NCBI RefSeq assembly: GCF_025399195.1
Contig: NW_026252136.1
Coordinates: 1 to 64,000, forward strand
DNA length: 64,000 nt
Reading direction: 5' to 3'
Source: Umbelopsis ramanniana AG
Lineage: Eukaryota > Mucoromycota > Umbelopsidomycetes > Umbelopsidales > Umbelopsidaceae
Made by a program: the position numbers and the translations under genes. A model generated the notes under the pieces. It saw only the letters and a list, made by a program, of their open reading frames with translations. It had not been told where the DNA came from and searched no databases. Positions 44,375 through 58,843 of the stretch are shown piece after piece (position 1 is the stretch's first letter; each line of letters opens with the position of its first letter).

Positions 44375-44642
44375 AATAGACATAGACATAGTAAAGCGGT
44401 GTGTCTGTGCCCGTGGAGGAGTTTACATTGGTGTCCCCGGATCGGTGGCGAACCTATTCGGATGCTTGAAATTAGACTTTGTCTGAGTAAGGCAGGTTGG
44501 AGGTCCGTTTGCTCTTGTGTTCTGAAGGAGAATAGGAACAATTTCGTACTGCAGCAGTAAATTCCATTTTCAGTTTCCAATTTTTATTTTTTTTATTCTG
44601 ACGATTGCTGTGCCTTCCTGCCTTATCTCCTTTTTTTCCAAA

Positions 44643-45701
44643 ATGAATATTCTTTACGATCAGATTGTCCTATTCGGCGTGAGTTGAAAGACTTTATTTC
44701 CATCTTGTTTGAAAGTAAAACAAACGCTCTAACGCATACATTCAGGACTCCATCACTCAGGTACCTAAAACACAAACTAACAATAAAACCATATCTTCCT
44801 CTTTTTCTAATATGCCAATTAACACATAGGGTAGCTTTGAGACAAAGTACACTGGATGGGGTGCTTCTCTTGCTGATGTAAGTCAAAAGAATGTTGAAAA
44901 CTTGCCTTTGATTGGGAACATTAATTGTGAATGCACATATGTAGGCATATCAGCGACGAGCAGATGTTTTGAATCGAGGGTTCTCAGGTAGAGTTTGACG
45001 GCACAAGGGGAAAGGGATCCATGATGACTTGTTCACCTATTCAACCTATAGGCTATAACACCAAATGGGCCATGCCAATCTTCAAACAATTGTTGCCCGA
45101 AAAGCCAGATGAAACTCAGAGAGCGAAAATCCGCTTGATGACAATTTTCTTCGGTGCAAATGACGCTTCCGAGTCTTGGACCGAACAGCACGTTCCAATA
45201 GATGTGTACGCCGACAACTTGACAACCATTGTCGAAGGAATTCAGAAATACAGTGCCGACACTCGAATCATTGTCATCACCCCTCCACCAGTCAACGAAG
45301 TTCAGTGGAAGAAGAGATGCGAAGACGGCGGTGGTGTCTTGGATCGATCCAATGAATTGGCTAAGGCGTATGCTGAAGCTGCAAAGGATGTAGCGAGAAA
45401 ACACAATGTGCCTTACGTTGACCTATGGACTGAGATCATGAAACTGGTCGATGATTCTGGTAGTGCTGAGGATATGGCAGAGCTAACGAGCGAGAAGTTA
45501 CATAATCGCGACTTGTCTGAGTTTTTGTATGACGGCCTACACTTGGATGCTCTTGGTTGTCAAGTTCTTTTTGCTGCTTTGATGCAGACCATCAAGTTGA
45601 ACTTCCCTGAATTGAATCCAGAGAGCATGCCTGAAGAATTGCCAGGATTCTGGGAGGTTCCCAAGGAAGATTATGAAACAGCTCTTACATTCAGAAAATA
45701 A
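44643..45701 (+). CDS. SGNH/GDSL esterase (Iah1-like), tandem copy B
   Basis: Paralogue of copy A with identical gene architecture: exons 44643-44678, 44746-44760, 44830-44877, 44945-44987 and 45052-45701, about 263 residues. Starts MNILYDQIVLFG, then the microexon DSITQ, then GSFETKYTGWGASLAD. Blocks: NRGFSGYN (II), FFGANDAS (III), YDGLHLDALG (V). It ends EDYETALTFRK. It carries a short acidic insertion before the last block (DSGSAEDMAELTSEK) that differs in copy A. All catalytic residues are kept. The 268-base spacer between copies holds the copy B promoter. Confidence 0.88.
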
Positions 45702-46112
45702 ATAGAATTAGAAATAGACATGGTCGTGTCGAGACAGGTTTACATTTGGCCGGTTGAATTGATCTGACTCTGAATATACAGACGCTGTCGCCAAGCATGC
45801 TCTTCTCAGCTAATCGCTGTCACAAACCCGTCACAAGCTGTACGTGGCATGCAAACACAATACATTACAAAGAAGAGCTTTGGCTTGTGCAAAAGAATTG
45901 AAAGCTCGGACGATGCTTCAGATATGCATAATTCGCTATACAATTTTGTCCAATGAATTGGCTTGTCTCAGTCATCCAGCACAGAAGCTTCCAGTACCTA
46001 ATATAAAGTCCGATCGTGACGTAGGGTAAGGCGACACGTACCTTCTGTTCACAGCGTAATTGCCCCTGCTATCCTCAGCTCTTTGGCACTTCTTTTACCA
46101 CTTTTAACAAAC
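45702..46112. promoter_or_regulatory. CDC48 upstream region
   Basis: These 411 bases carry the esterase B 3' UTR and the CDC48 promoter. No clear TATA box, CCAAT box or repeat is seen near the start at 46113. A 61-codon frame at 45844-46029 looks non-coding. Confidence 0.35.
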
Positions 46113-49004
<2,892 letters not shown>

Positions 49005-49598
49005 AACGTTCGGATACAGATAGTCCTCTTACAGAAAATGTAGTTTTCCTTTTTCCCCAGTTTATACGCACATCCATCTGAGAAATTTCTTTTTTTTTGC
49101 GATTGGAAATAAACCTGCCTTTTATTTTTGTACACCTTTTTGAGTGATTCTACAGTAGGTTCCCCCTGCTGTTGGTTAGCATTAAAAACGCAAGGACATG
49201 ATGGTTGCAGACCGTTTTTGATTAACATAGCTGTTATTGTAAATGTAAAAAATCAGGTTACAAGTAAAAATCAAAAGAGTATGACGTGGGCAGTGGGGAT
49301 AGATTCTATATTTTTAAAATAACTGGAAAGCGTACATCAAAGAAGAACACACACACAAAAACGACAAAATACCACATGTCCCGAAAACGCCAATCAAAGC
49401 AGGAGCTCCAGCACCGCATTTGAACATCCCAACCAACCAAAAAAAGTGACCACTGCGAATTATTTTCTCATACGGCTTGCGATGAATACATTGGAGGATC
49501 TAGTGGTCCGCACATAACGTCAGCCTGTTTTCTCCATCGTGAACCGTCATCAGTTGATGCCTCTTGCGACTGTTTACTCGTTTGCTTCTCACGATCCT
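49005..49598. other. Convergent region between CDC48 and the folliculin-like gene
   Basis: AT-rich 3' UTR sequence with runs of A. Its right part (49468-49598) may contain an alternative last exon of the folliculin-like gene. No other gene is seen. Confidence 0.4.
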
Positions 49599-50834
49599 TC
49601 AACTACGTTTCGTGTCAGACAGATAATGGTGATGGTCAATAGCATTTTTCCACTCACTCACCATTTGGATATAAAGAGGACCAGCTCTTCGCCCTTTTGT
49701 AACTTTTTCAAGTCGTCTTCGGGCCGAAGACTTGAGAATGTAACTAAATTGGCGATGTATTTGCGCATAGATATCGTCTATGCCTAAGAGATCAGCCAGC
49801 GATCTCATGGGGGTATGAGCACGACGCCTGAGGAATTGCTCTAAAGGGAAATTAGCAACAATATCACGCACAAAACAAGAACATGCCAAAGTTCTCACCA
49901 GGTGAAGTGGGAGCAAAGGAGGATCTGCGATTGCTTCCAGCACTTAAGGAAGGTGGATGTCTTTCGCGAAACTCCCGTTCTCTTTGGTATACAGCCTCAG
50001 CTTTTTCTTGAAGATTCAGAGCGGTAGAACGAAACACCCTATTGCATATTTTGACATCAGTATCACAGCATGTAGAATGGGAGAGATGGAGATAAGAATA
50101 AATAAATAAACATCCGTACTTTACGAGGAACGGCCAACATGAGACTAGAAACACTCGATCGGTCATGAGCATAGCAAAGGCGTAGTGACGAGTTTTTCCA
50201 CGAGCCTGTGAGTCCCGCAATTTGAAAATGTAACTCATCACATAACCGTTCTCGTCATCGCCAAATAGGATGGGTCCTTCTCGCCCTGGACAAAATTCTA
50301 CAGTCAAACTAAAATAAGACGGGTCAATGGTTAAAGAATAACAGTAATAAAATGGTTGAATTCCCCTTGAAAAGGATCGGCCCCTTTATCATACCTCCTC
50401 ACACAAGCATTTCGGACGGCGGCATAGAGATGTTGTTGTTGAGGGGCACGGCAGCCCAAATAGAAGACGGTATCATCCTCATCATCTTTTGTAATCATAC
50501 CACTTGCCTCCAACTTGTAAGGAACATCGACATCATTGATATTGATCAAAGGCATTTGGGCCGTGCAAGCCGGGCAGGATGATTGTGAACAGTTGGAAGC
50601 CGACGAAGACAAGGAGGAAAAAGTAGGCGATTGCTGTGAATTGGTTCTTGACGTGGCGATTTTTTCAACAGGAACAGAGGGAGTTGACACGGGCGATGAT
50701 GAAAGTTGGGGATTCAATGACAGAGCCTCTAAATCCAGCACAGCCGCCTTGGACCGGTGAATGGTTTGAGTGCAGAACAAGACGCTTGGACCATGGACCT
50801 CGCAGAAATGCAGTACTGACAGCAATGCATTCAT
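49599..50834 (-). CDS. LST7: Folliculin/Lst7-like protein, short form (longin half only)
   Basis: Partner of FNIP/Lst4 in the Rag GTPase-activating complex that signals amino acids to TORC1 at the vacuole. The start at 50834 gives MNALLSVLHFCEVHGPSVLFC, close to the opening of human folliculin. CPACTAQMPL, then SLTVEFCPGREGPILFGDDENG, YAFAMLMTDRVFLVSCWPF and the AEAVYQREREFRERHP region continue the match through the longin domain. The last recognisable part is LLGIDDIYAQIHRQFSYILKSSARRR. The frame then ends at 49599. The DENN half of animal folliculin (about 250 residues) is not found downstream, as in yeast Lst7. A GTGAGT donor near 49665 allows a different end with TGA at 49468-49470. Exon 1 spans 50395-50834. 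Confidence 0.8.
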
Positions 50835-51070
50835 AGAATGGCAGACAATGAAAGAGGAATGGATGGGTTGGCAGCTGACAAGAATCCAGCACAAAGCTCG
50901 CAATAATAATAAAAAAGACTCCTCCCCCTCAGGTGACATTCGGAATTTCCTCAAATGTCATTCGGCTTGATTTACAAATTTTACCTTTCACTAAGTAACA
51001 TGATGGGGTCAGCACCACCCCGTCCTTTTTAACAATGACATAAGTAAGAACTGTATTGAAAGGATATAAT

Positions 51071-51579
51071 CTAGAGTGCGTCGCTGCTGACGACAATAAG
51101 CATAATGGTACAGGCAAATAGGCTGACAATGGCCATTAATAAGAAACTAAACCAGCCAGCTTGCACTAACGTTCGATGCAGAATCAAAAGTCTGACATTT
51201 CTGAAATACTTGACCAGACCGAGTATGAAAGACAACAGGCCTATAGCCACAAATGTGATGCCAATTGGCCGGGTATAACGTGGATCAATACTGGGTTGAG
51301 TCTCTCCATTTGGTAAACGTAAGTTTATGATGATGGTGAAGCCTGTGGTACGATACATGTGGATCAATGGATAGGTCATCAAGCAGTGTGTGCGTGGTTT
51401 TCCCTACCTAGTACAATGATGGTGCATGACAACTTCAACCAACTGAGATAAGTTCGCTCATTGGCGCACTGATCTCTTGCCATACTGCCTTCATTTGGAA
51501 CAACAAAGGCATTGTCCAGTACGGCCAACAATGATGAGTGCTTAAGCTTTGGCTGTGATGGTTCTCCTGTCTCCGACAT
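51071..51579 (-). CDS. DUF202 (YidH-type) small membrane protein
   Basis: Two exons give about 145 residues. After a short cytosolic head (LKHSSLLAVLDNAFVVPNEG) comes ARDQCANERTYLSWLKLSC, the hallmark R-D-x-x-A-N-E-R-T-(F/Y)-L-x-W of DUF202, also found in the membrane part of vacuolar VTC polyphosphate polymerases. Three membrane segments follow: CTIIVLG continuing after the intron as FTIIINL, GITFVAIGLLSFILGLVKYF, and WFSFLLMAIVSLFACTIMLIVV. There is no SPX or catalytic domain, so it is not itself a polymerase. Function of stand-alone fungal DUF202 proteins is unclear. Its start is 152 bases from the divergent ISN1 start. Confidence 0.8.
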
Positions 51580-51731
51580 ACATTCAAGAATGGCTCGGTG
51601 GGGATGTCGATATTTTTCGGGAGAAAAAAAAGAAAGTCAAAAGTTCAATTTGTTCCCAGAGGCACACGTTTTGATAATCACACAGAATAAAAAAAAAAAG
51701 GACCAACTTCATTGACTTTCACCATTGGTTC

Positions 51732-53683
51732 ATGACTTCAACTTACAGAGTGAGCGATCCATTTCATTACAATTCAGTCGGGCCTTTTTTTACCCCACGT
51801 TTTAATATTGTCTATACATTGCATATTCTAGATTAACTATCAGTTGCGTCAACATAAACGGGATGGCTTGATTGAGTTTATTAAACTGACACTTTCAACT
51901 TCGTTTGTTCTATATGATGAAGCCGCTGATGCTGATATATCGTCCAGTGCAGACGAGAAGTCAGCACTTGTTCGATCCAAAGAACGATATGCAGAAGTTA
52001 TGTCAGGCGTTGAGAAATTGATCAATGTAGGCACACACTTTGTTTCAAATGCTACGTTTTAGTGTTGTTGCTGATCTGGCTGGCCTATAGGACCACATTG
52101 AAATGCAAAAGCTAGGTGCACCCGAACATTCTCGACTCCACCGACTCGTGCCGACTGTCTCCACATTCTGCACACCGCTGCCCCTCCGGAAAGCATTTTT
52201 ACTTGCCGATGCCCAGCATACAATATCGGCCAGACGCTTTGTGTCTCCTAGTTTTAATGACATTCGCCGGTAAATTTTAACCGCTTGTTGGCAGGAAAAA
52301 AAAATTTGGAATCCCTCATCCCTGTTTCATAGTATCCTCAATACTGCACAAGTATGCGCTATTGCACCCACATTGAGTCTCATTACGTTCGACGGGGATA
52401 TGACACTGTGAGTAGCGCGGTACCTGCAGGTGAATGTACATGGCAGTAACCAAGAATTGGGGAAAATTTCTAGATATGACGATGGCAAAGACTTTGAACA
52501 GGATTCGACTTTAGTGACATTAATCATCCAACTTTTATCGTTCGATATTAATGTAGCGGTGGTGACAGCAGCCGGGTATACAGAGAATGCAGAAAGTCGA
52601 TACGAGAGCCGATTATCTGGATTGCTTCATGGATTCCAGCTCAGTGGCCTGACCAACGCCCAGTTGGGGCGATTCCATGTGCTTGGTTAGTACGACCCAA
52701 ATTCTCCCTGGCTAGTGAAGCACGCACGTATCAACTGATCCCAACCCTTAGGTGGTGAATGCAATTATTTGTTTCAACTCGGAGATGATTACCACCTTCA
52801 TTTCGTCCCTCAAGAGTAAGGAGCAGATTTCCCCAAGTTCGTTGGTATAACCCGACTAAACCACTTCTTCCATGTTTAGAGTGTATCAGCCGGAACAAGT
52901 TCGAGCTTGGTCGCAGAATACCACAGAAATTGATGCGGTGTTAGACATTGCCCAAGCTAATATTCAAAAGTGCGTGCAAGAAATGAACCTTCCAGCTATG
53001 GTGATCCGGAAAACGAAAGCAGTTGGTAAGTTCTACCGTGGCTGGCTCCTTTTTCCATTCAGATAGATGAAATATTAACTTTCTACGGGTAGGCCTCGTG
53101 CCGCAGCCCGGAGCTACCATACTCAGAGAAATCTTGGTAACGTATTGTTGGTTGTTGTGACCAGACCCTAATGACAGCAACTAATTTGTTTGCCAAAATC
53201 TCCTTTTCACTCCCGTAAAATTCCCCTGGTATAAGGATGAAGTGGTTCTCTCCACGCAACATCATTTGTTGCGTTACCAACGCTCGCCCTCTGTACTCCA
53301 GGCCCCTCTGCCGTTTTGTTGTTTTAATGGCGGCAGCGATGTCTGGGTTGATATGTAAGAACAAAGAAAAAATGGCCGGGCGGGCAACCCTGTTTTCTCA
53401 CCTTTTCCTATTAGCGGCAATAAGTTGATCGGTGTGCAGATGCTCCAGGCTTATCTCAACGCCAAACCAGAGGAAACCCTTCACGTCGGTGATCAGTTCT
53501 TGTCAACGGGAAATGACTATGCGACACGCGCGTCCTGGTATGTGGAAACCTTAATCATGATCATCCCCCCCCCACAAACATTGAAATTTGCTTCCTTTCA
53601 GCTGCACTTTGTGGATTATCAACCCCCAAGAGACACATGAGGCTTTAGTACAGCTGACTGATATCCTTGAAAAGCAAAAGTAG
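51732..53683 (+). CDS. ISN1: IMP-specific 5'-nucleotidase Isn1
   Basis: Hydrolyses IMP to inosine in purine turnover; a HAD-like, fungus-typical enzyme also found in apicomplexans. Exon 1 encodes MTSTYR, then after GTGAGC...TAG come INYQLRQHKRDGLIEFIK and FVLYDE, matching the yeast opening. Further landmarks: VSPSFNDIRRILNTAQ, ITFDGDMTLYDDGKDF (the catalytic D-x-D-x-T split by an intron after CT), VVTAAGY, NYLFQLGDD, and LHVGDQFLSTGNDYATRAS, then LWIINPQETHEALVQLTDIL to TAG at 53681-53683. About eight exons. All HAD signature residues visible are intact. Confidence 0.9.
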
Positions 53684-53895
53684 ACAATGTAGCGGGGAAT
53701 TGAGGCGTTTCTATTAAACACTTATCGGTGGCAGGAGACAATTGCAAAGGCGATGCTATACGTTCTTCATGTTTCAAACAAAGAAATTTTATGACAATGT
53801 AACAAAACTTTGCTATTCTCTTTTCAAAAGAAAAGATGAAAACAGTACGAATATGAAGCGTTATTATACGAATTTTTTGTGTCCTTTTTTTTTTT

Positions 53896-54922
53896 TCAAT
53901 GCCATGCAGTGTGCATTCTACTGTCGCTATGCACTGACATCTCATTCTTCTTATATTCGTTCAATTCCTTTCGTATTTGCTCTGTATGAAGCGGTGTCAA
54001 ATGTAGATATGTGGTGTGTGGATGGGGAGATCGGTCGTACTTTGATTTGGGCCACGTTGGAATGATAATGGTTGCTGTGTCGTTCCAAGCCAGCTGTTGG
54101 ACTCTATGTTGAGGTAACAATCGCTCGTAATATGGCAGAGAGAGTTGAGCGGAAGGTTTTTCGTCATCGTCGGTGTAAATGCTTGAAGTGTCAGATACCC
54201 AACGTTCAACAATACTGCACGCGCTGGATTCGTCTGAGCTACTGCTGCTGTAATCAAGAGGAGGAGTATGCGGTCGTGGAGGAGCAATGCAGCTGGTGAT
54301 TGGTTCAAATAAGTCGCTTTCTTCTGATGGACAATGTGATCGGCCGCCTGCTGCGATAAACCCAGGTTAGGAGGCGCAAGCGGGAGAGTGCTTTATCATG
54401 ACACGTCCTTACCAAAAGTTGTTTTGACTGGTGCAGCTCGTCCAGCAAGCTTTTTCTTGATGCACTTAAGGACAGTACCATTAGAGATATCTACAAACAA
54501 AAGCAATGTCACCTGAGCCATGTAATGTCTAGTCTACGTCTTCATATTATAACCCATTCAAATCATACAGGAAACCACTTTTTTTACCGGTGTATAGCTT
54601 GCACGTTGTGATGTAGCGTGAACGCTAGTGCAAGCTATAGCCGCATGAGAGCGGAATAGAGATCCTTTCATAGAGGTGTGAGGGCAGAAAAAAGAAAAAA
54701 AGGGAAATGTAGGATGTCAAAGCGTTTTTAAAAGTACAAACAACGTATCGGGAGAAAATATCTGGAGCAATGAGTTTCAAGTTTTTGGCGAAAAAAAAAA
54801 AAAACCAAAGGGGTGCTTCACAGTAATAGGAGACATTATAAACCAATCGACCTTTCCATTGGGTCGATCGTGCAGCTCTCCAGACAAACGGAGTCATTTA
54901 TGACCATACCTGACGCCATCAT
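53896..54922 (-). CDS. Unrecognised spliced gene with a conserved-looking C-terminal module
   Basis: I infer this gene from joined exons. Exon A runs from about 54509 (TTTGTAG acceptor) to a GTAAGG donor near 54410 and encodes DISNGTVLKCIKKKLAGRAA. After a CGCAG acceptor near 54356, one exon runs to TGA at 53896-53898 with about 155 codons. It holds a Ser-rich stretch (LDYSSSSSDESSACS), an acidic patch, and an ordered-looking end: LPYYERLLPQHRVQQLAW, PHTTYLHLTP, IRKELNEYKKNEM, VHSDSRMHTAWH. The 5' end is uncertain: an upstream exon with VDKAVEMMASG before a GTATGG donor could supply the start at 54922. The ELN-x-Y/F-K-x-x-E-M-x-V-H-x-x-S-R ending recalls the tail of some fungal cell-polarity proteins, but I cannot name it. 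Confidence 0.5.
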
Positions 54923-55274
54923 CTCCACCGCCTTATCAACCTCGTCCAGCCAACTCAATCCATTGAAAAAATGCTCAAGATTGTCAGATTGAACGGTTCC
55001 TAGATAACCATTTCCCTATGCATCTTTGAACCCCCCAAAGGAAGAATGCAATAGTAACGAAAAACTTTATGGAAAAGCCCACTTCTATTTTTTTTTTATT
55101 GATTTCGCCAGGGAATTTGTACACAGGATTACAGTATAAGAGAGGGAAAAAAAAAAAGGGAGAAAAAAAGGATGCGTCTAAAATGGATCGTCAAATACAA
55201 AGAAGCGGTTTATCCAGAAAGCCATGGTGTTCGAGGAAAAAGTTACGGGCAGACCCTTCTTTTGTTTTGTTTTT
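54923..55274. other. Intergenic, upstream of the unrecognised gene
   Basis: About 350 bases rich in A runs (near 55090 and 55150). It lies between the start region of the unrecognised gene and the stop of uL2m. A further upstream exon of the unrecognised gene could lie near 54925-54990, where SDNLEHFFNGLSWLDEV is open. Confidence 0.35.
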
Positions 55275-56417
55275 CTATCTTCTAGGTCGCGGCTTGACCA
55301 CGAAGGGATTGGGTGACTTGCGAGTCTTACCACCCTTGGCAAGGACACCCCAAGGTGATCGCGGATCCTTGTTACCCTTAGATTTTCCTCTACCACCACC
55401 ATGAGGATGGTCTGTTGCGTTTTGAGCTACACCACGAACTGTAGGGCGAATACCAAGCCATCTTGATCGTCCAGCCTTACCAAGCATTTCGTGCTGATGA
55501 TCTGGGTTGGACACCGAACCAATCGTAGCGCATACATCAACAGGCACACGACGAACTTCTCCACTAGACAATCGTACCTGTGCGTAACCAGTTTCGCCGG
55601 TTTGAATCAGTTGTGCGTATGTACCAGCAGAGCGGGCAATGATGGCTGGACCGTTGCGGCGCAAGCCAATGTTGTGAATAATCGTACCGACAGGGATCAT
55701 CTTGACAGGCATACAATTTCCCTTTTCAATTGAAACGGTTCGGGTGATGGCATCAACACTATCAGAAGATGGGGTAACCTTGGCGTCGTCAGAGTTACGA
55801 TAGCTGGCGACCTTATCACCAGCCTTGACACCATGTGGAGCAACAATGTAGCTAAGACTTCCAGTTTCTTCGTGTCTCAACAACGCAATCCATGCGCTGC
55901 GGCCAGGATCGTGCTCTAATCTCATGACTTCTTGAACACCAGTTTCCGCTCGGTGCCAGTCAATTATACGAACACGACGCTTGTGACCACCACCACGATG
56001 ACGAATGGTGATGCGACCGTGGTTGTTACGACCACCAGTACTTCGCTTAGCGATGGTCAAGTTGCGGACAGCCTTGCCTTTGTATAAATGGTCGCGAGGC
56101 ACTCGTTTGAGCCAACGTTTACCGGGTGTGGTTGGTTTATAAGTTTTGAATTGCTGTGAAGGGAAAGCGGAGGGTGCTGCCTTTCGCTTCAATGCTCCGT
56201 CAGCTGCAACGCCGTCAGCAGAAACACCGAGAGGAGAAGAAGTGTGTTGCATGACCGGCTTAATGGCCTTGGGCTTCTTGCTAGCAAAGTTGCGAACGCA
56301 GTTCAGGTTAGACAGCATTGAGGGTCTTGCATTGACTGGTTGAATCGACCGAAGCACCATGGGCTTGACCGCCACATTGGCACCTCTTAAAAGGTGCAAA
56401 CTGCCGAGTCGCAACAT
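55275..56417 (-). CDS. RML2: Mitochondrial ribosomal protein uL2m (bacterial L2 type), single exon
   Basis: Large-subunit protein at the peptidyl-transferase core of the mitochondrial ribosome. The start at 56417 gives MLRLGSLHLLRGANVAVKPM, a basic presequence, then SNLNCVRNFASKK. The L2 body begins at TYKPTTPGKRWLKRV, with RNNHGRITIRHRGGGHKRR, GTIIHNIGLRRNG, YAQVRLSSGEVRRV and the C-terminal NATDHPHGGGRGKS, which contains the conserved His of bacterial L2 needed near the catalytic centre. About 380 residues, long at the N-terminus as usual for mitochondria. The frame continues upstream to 56651, but that part looks like leader. No introns, unlike most neighbours. Confidence 0.92.
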   Translation of the reverse strand: MLRLGSLHLLRGANVAVKPMVLRSIQPVNARPSMLSNLNCVRNFASKKPKAIKPVMQHTSSPLGVSADGVAADGALKRKAAPSAFPSQQFKTYKPTTPGKRWLKRVPRDHLYKGKAVRNLTIAKRSTGGRNNHGRITIRHRGGGHKRRVRIIDWHRAETGVQEVMRLEHDPGRSAWIALLRHEETGSLSYIVAPHGVKAGDKVASYRNSDDAKVTPSSDSVDAITRTVSIEKGNCMPVKMIPVGTIIHNIGLRRNGPAIIARSAGTYAQLIQTGETGYAQVRLSSGEVRRVPVDVCATIGSVSNPDHQHEMLGKAGRSRWLGIRPTVRGVAQNATDHPHGGGRGKSKGNKDPRSPWGVLAKGGKTRKSPNPFVVKPRPRR

Positions 56418-56693
56418 TTGTGTAGGTGGAATGGAGAAAAACAAAGCGGGATTCTTGACCCTTTTTTTTTGGAAAATTTGTTTGAAGCCAACAGAGCCAA
56501 ATTTTTGATATCGGTGACGTCGCCGCTTTCTTAAAAACGTTAATTTGCTCAGGAAATAGTTACCTCCAGCTGATCCCCTTTCTACCTGTGGTTTTGCCCA
56601 ATCAACTTTTGTTTCTATGAAAACTGAAAATTCTTCTTTATTATTAAACACCTGGAAAAATCAACTGGCTTCTATTCCCTATTTCTTTTCTTT

Positions 56694-58843
56694 TTACAAA
56701 GGAATATTGCCATGCTTCTTCCAAGGGTTGGAAAGCTTCTTGTCCTTGAGCAACTCTAGCTCTTCAATAAGGCGACGACGAGTAGTTCTATCAAATACAT
56801 TCCATATCAGCCTTTACTCTGCACTCAATGTTAAACATCTTTTTCTTTCTCCTACCTTGGAAGAATCACATCATCGATGAAGCCACGCTGAGCAGCTGGG
56901 AGCGGATTAGCAAACTTGGTAACATAATCCTTCTCAGCTTCGACCTTATTGTCGGAATTTCTAAAGATAATTTCCACGGCACCCTTGGCGCCCATGACAG
57001 CAATTTCACCAGTGGGCCATGCAACGCTATAAAGAGCGGTCAATTGTTTAGTGTCTCTTACATAAAATGCTCAGCTCTGGAAATACTTACTTCACATCAC
57101 CGCGCAAATGCTTGGAGGCCATGACATCGTAGGCACCACCATAGGCCTTTCGAGTAATGACAGTAAGCTTTGGAACAGTAGCTTCACAGTAGGCATATAA
57201 CAGCTTGGCACCATGTCGAATGATACCACCATGTTCTTGGCCAGTACCAGGTAAGAAGCCAGGAACATCAACCAGAGTAAGCAAGGGTACGTTAAAGGCA
57301 TCGCAGAATCGTACAAAGCGAGCAGCCTTCACAGATGCATTTATATCAAGAACACCAGATGAGACGAGAGGCTGATTGGCAACGACACCAATGGTCTGGC
57401 CGTTAAGGCGTGAGAAACCAATGATGATGTTCTTGGCGTAAGAAGGAGCCAATTCAAAGAAGCTGTTTTCGTCTCCAATCTAATGTAACTTTTTTTAACT
57501 TTGATTTCTCTGATCCCATAAAGGCATTCATGACTACTTACCCTTGAAATCACATCCTTCATATCATAAGCCTTGGTTGAATCAACCGGCACAATGTTAT
57601 CCAAGCTGGGATCGTCTTGTGGAGGGGCGGAAGTAACCTTGCGAATTGGGGCAGATTCACGGTTGGAGAGGGGCAAATAGTCATAGAAATCACGAAGTCT
57701 ATAGTCCATCAATACCAAATCGGACAATGCTTGTTAGTCAACGAATATGACACCAGCTGAGATAGAAATTGCTTAGATCGTATTTACCTCTGAAGAGCTT
57801 CAATGTCATTCTCAAATGCATTATGAGCAACACCACTCTTGACAGTATGAGCACTAGCGCCTCCAAGTTCTTCTTGGGTGACTTCTTCGTTGGTCACAGC
57901 CTTGACGACATCGGGACCAGTAACAAAGAGGTAAGAGGTATCACGAACCATGAAGGTAAAGTCTGTGAGAGCAGGTGAATACACAGCGCCACCAGCACAT
58001 GGACCCATAATCAGAGAGATCTGAGGAATGACACCGGAAGCCAATACGTTCTTCTGGAAAATATCAGCATATCCAGCCAAGGAATCCACACCTTCCTGGA
58101 TTCTAGCACCGCCGGAATCGTTGAGACCAATGACCGGAGCTCCGACAAGCATAGCTTTGTCCATGACCTTTTGAATTTTTTGAGCGTGCATCTTTGACAA
58201 ACTACCACCATAAGCAGTGAAGTCTTGGGAAAAGACAAACACCTTACGTCCATTGATAGTACCATGTCCAGTAACAACACCATCGCCTGTGATCTGAATA
58301 GACGAAAAGCCCCGTACGATTAGTCCTTCCGACTTAACCCCAATCAAGCGTGTGCTCCCTCCACTTGGTGATATCTGCTTACCTTATTTTTTTCCATTCC
58401 AAAATCAACACACTGATGTTCTACAAAAGTGTCATACTCCCGGAACGATCCAGCATCCACTAGTAAATCAATACGTTCACGTGCTGTAAGTTTTCCCTAG
58501 ACATGGGGTCAGATACTGGTCAAAGAACGCGTTCAGGGGGACATCAAGTGCCTTTACCTTTTTGTGTTGAGCATCAATACGTTTCTGACCACCACCGAGT
58601 TGAGCATCAGCCCGCTTGCGTTCAATCATACTGACGGCAGCCTATGTGTTTTTTAAAGTGTTATTACAAGTGCGGGGGAGTGGAGTGCGGGGAGGGTGGG
58701 GTATGGACATGGCGAAGACTTACATTTTCCTTGGACCCGCCAGTGGCATAGGCTCGTGTCAGTACAGGCAGAACATGACGGACTGGTATGTTCGAGCGAA
58801 TCAAAGCACGGCGAGCAGAATGCAGAGCTGTCAGCTTAAACAT
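56694..58843 (-). CDS. PCCB: Propionyl-CoA carboxylase beta subunit
   Basis: Carboxyltransferase subunit that moves CO2 from carboxybiotin to propionyl-CoA, giving methylmalonyl-CoA in the mitochondrial matrix. The start at 58843 gives [18 protein letters not shown], a presequence, then TRAYATGG. Landmarks: [91 protein letters not shown] in the N half; [55 protein letters not shown] and [17 protein letters not shown] in the C half. The VTQEELGG and GGAYDVM forms favour propionyl- over methylcrotonyl-CoA carboxylase. It ends KKHGNIPL at 56694. Six or so introns. It is head to head with PCCA. Confidence 0.93.

Noticed and set aside
54625-54897. 90-codon minus-strand frame with poly-Phe stretches
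   Set aside because: It is produced by A/T runs, and its protein has no credible composition; it probably lies in an intron of the unrecognised gene.
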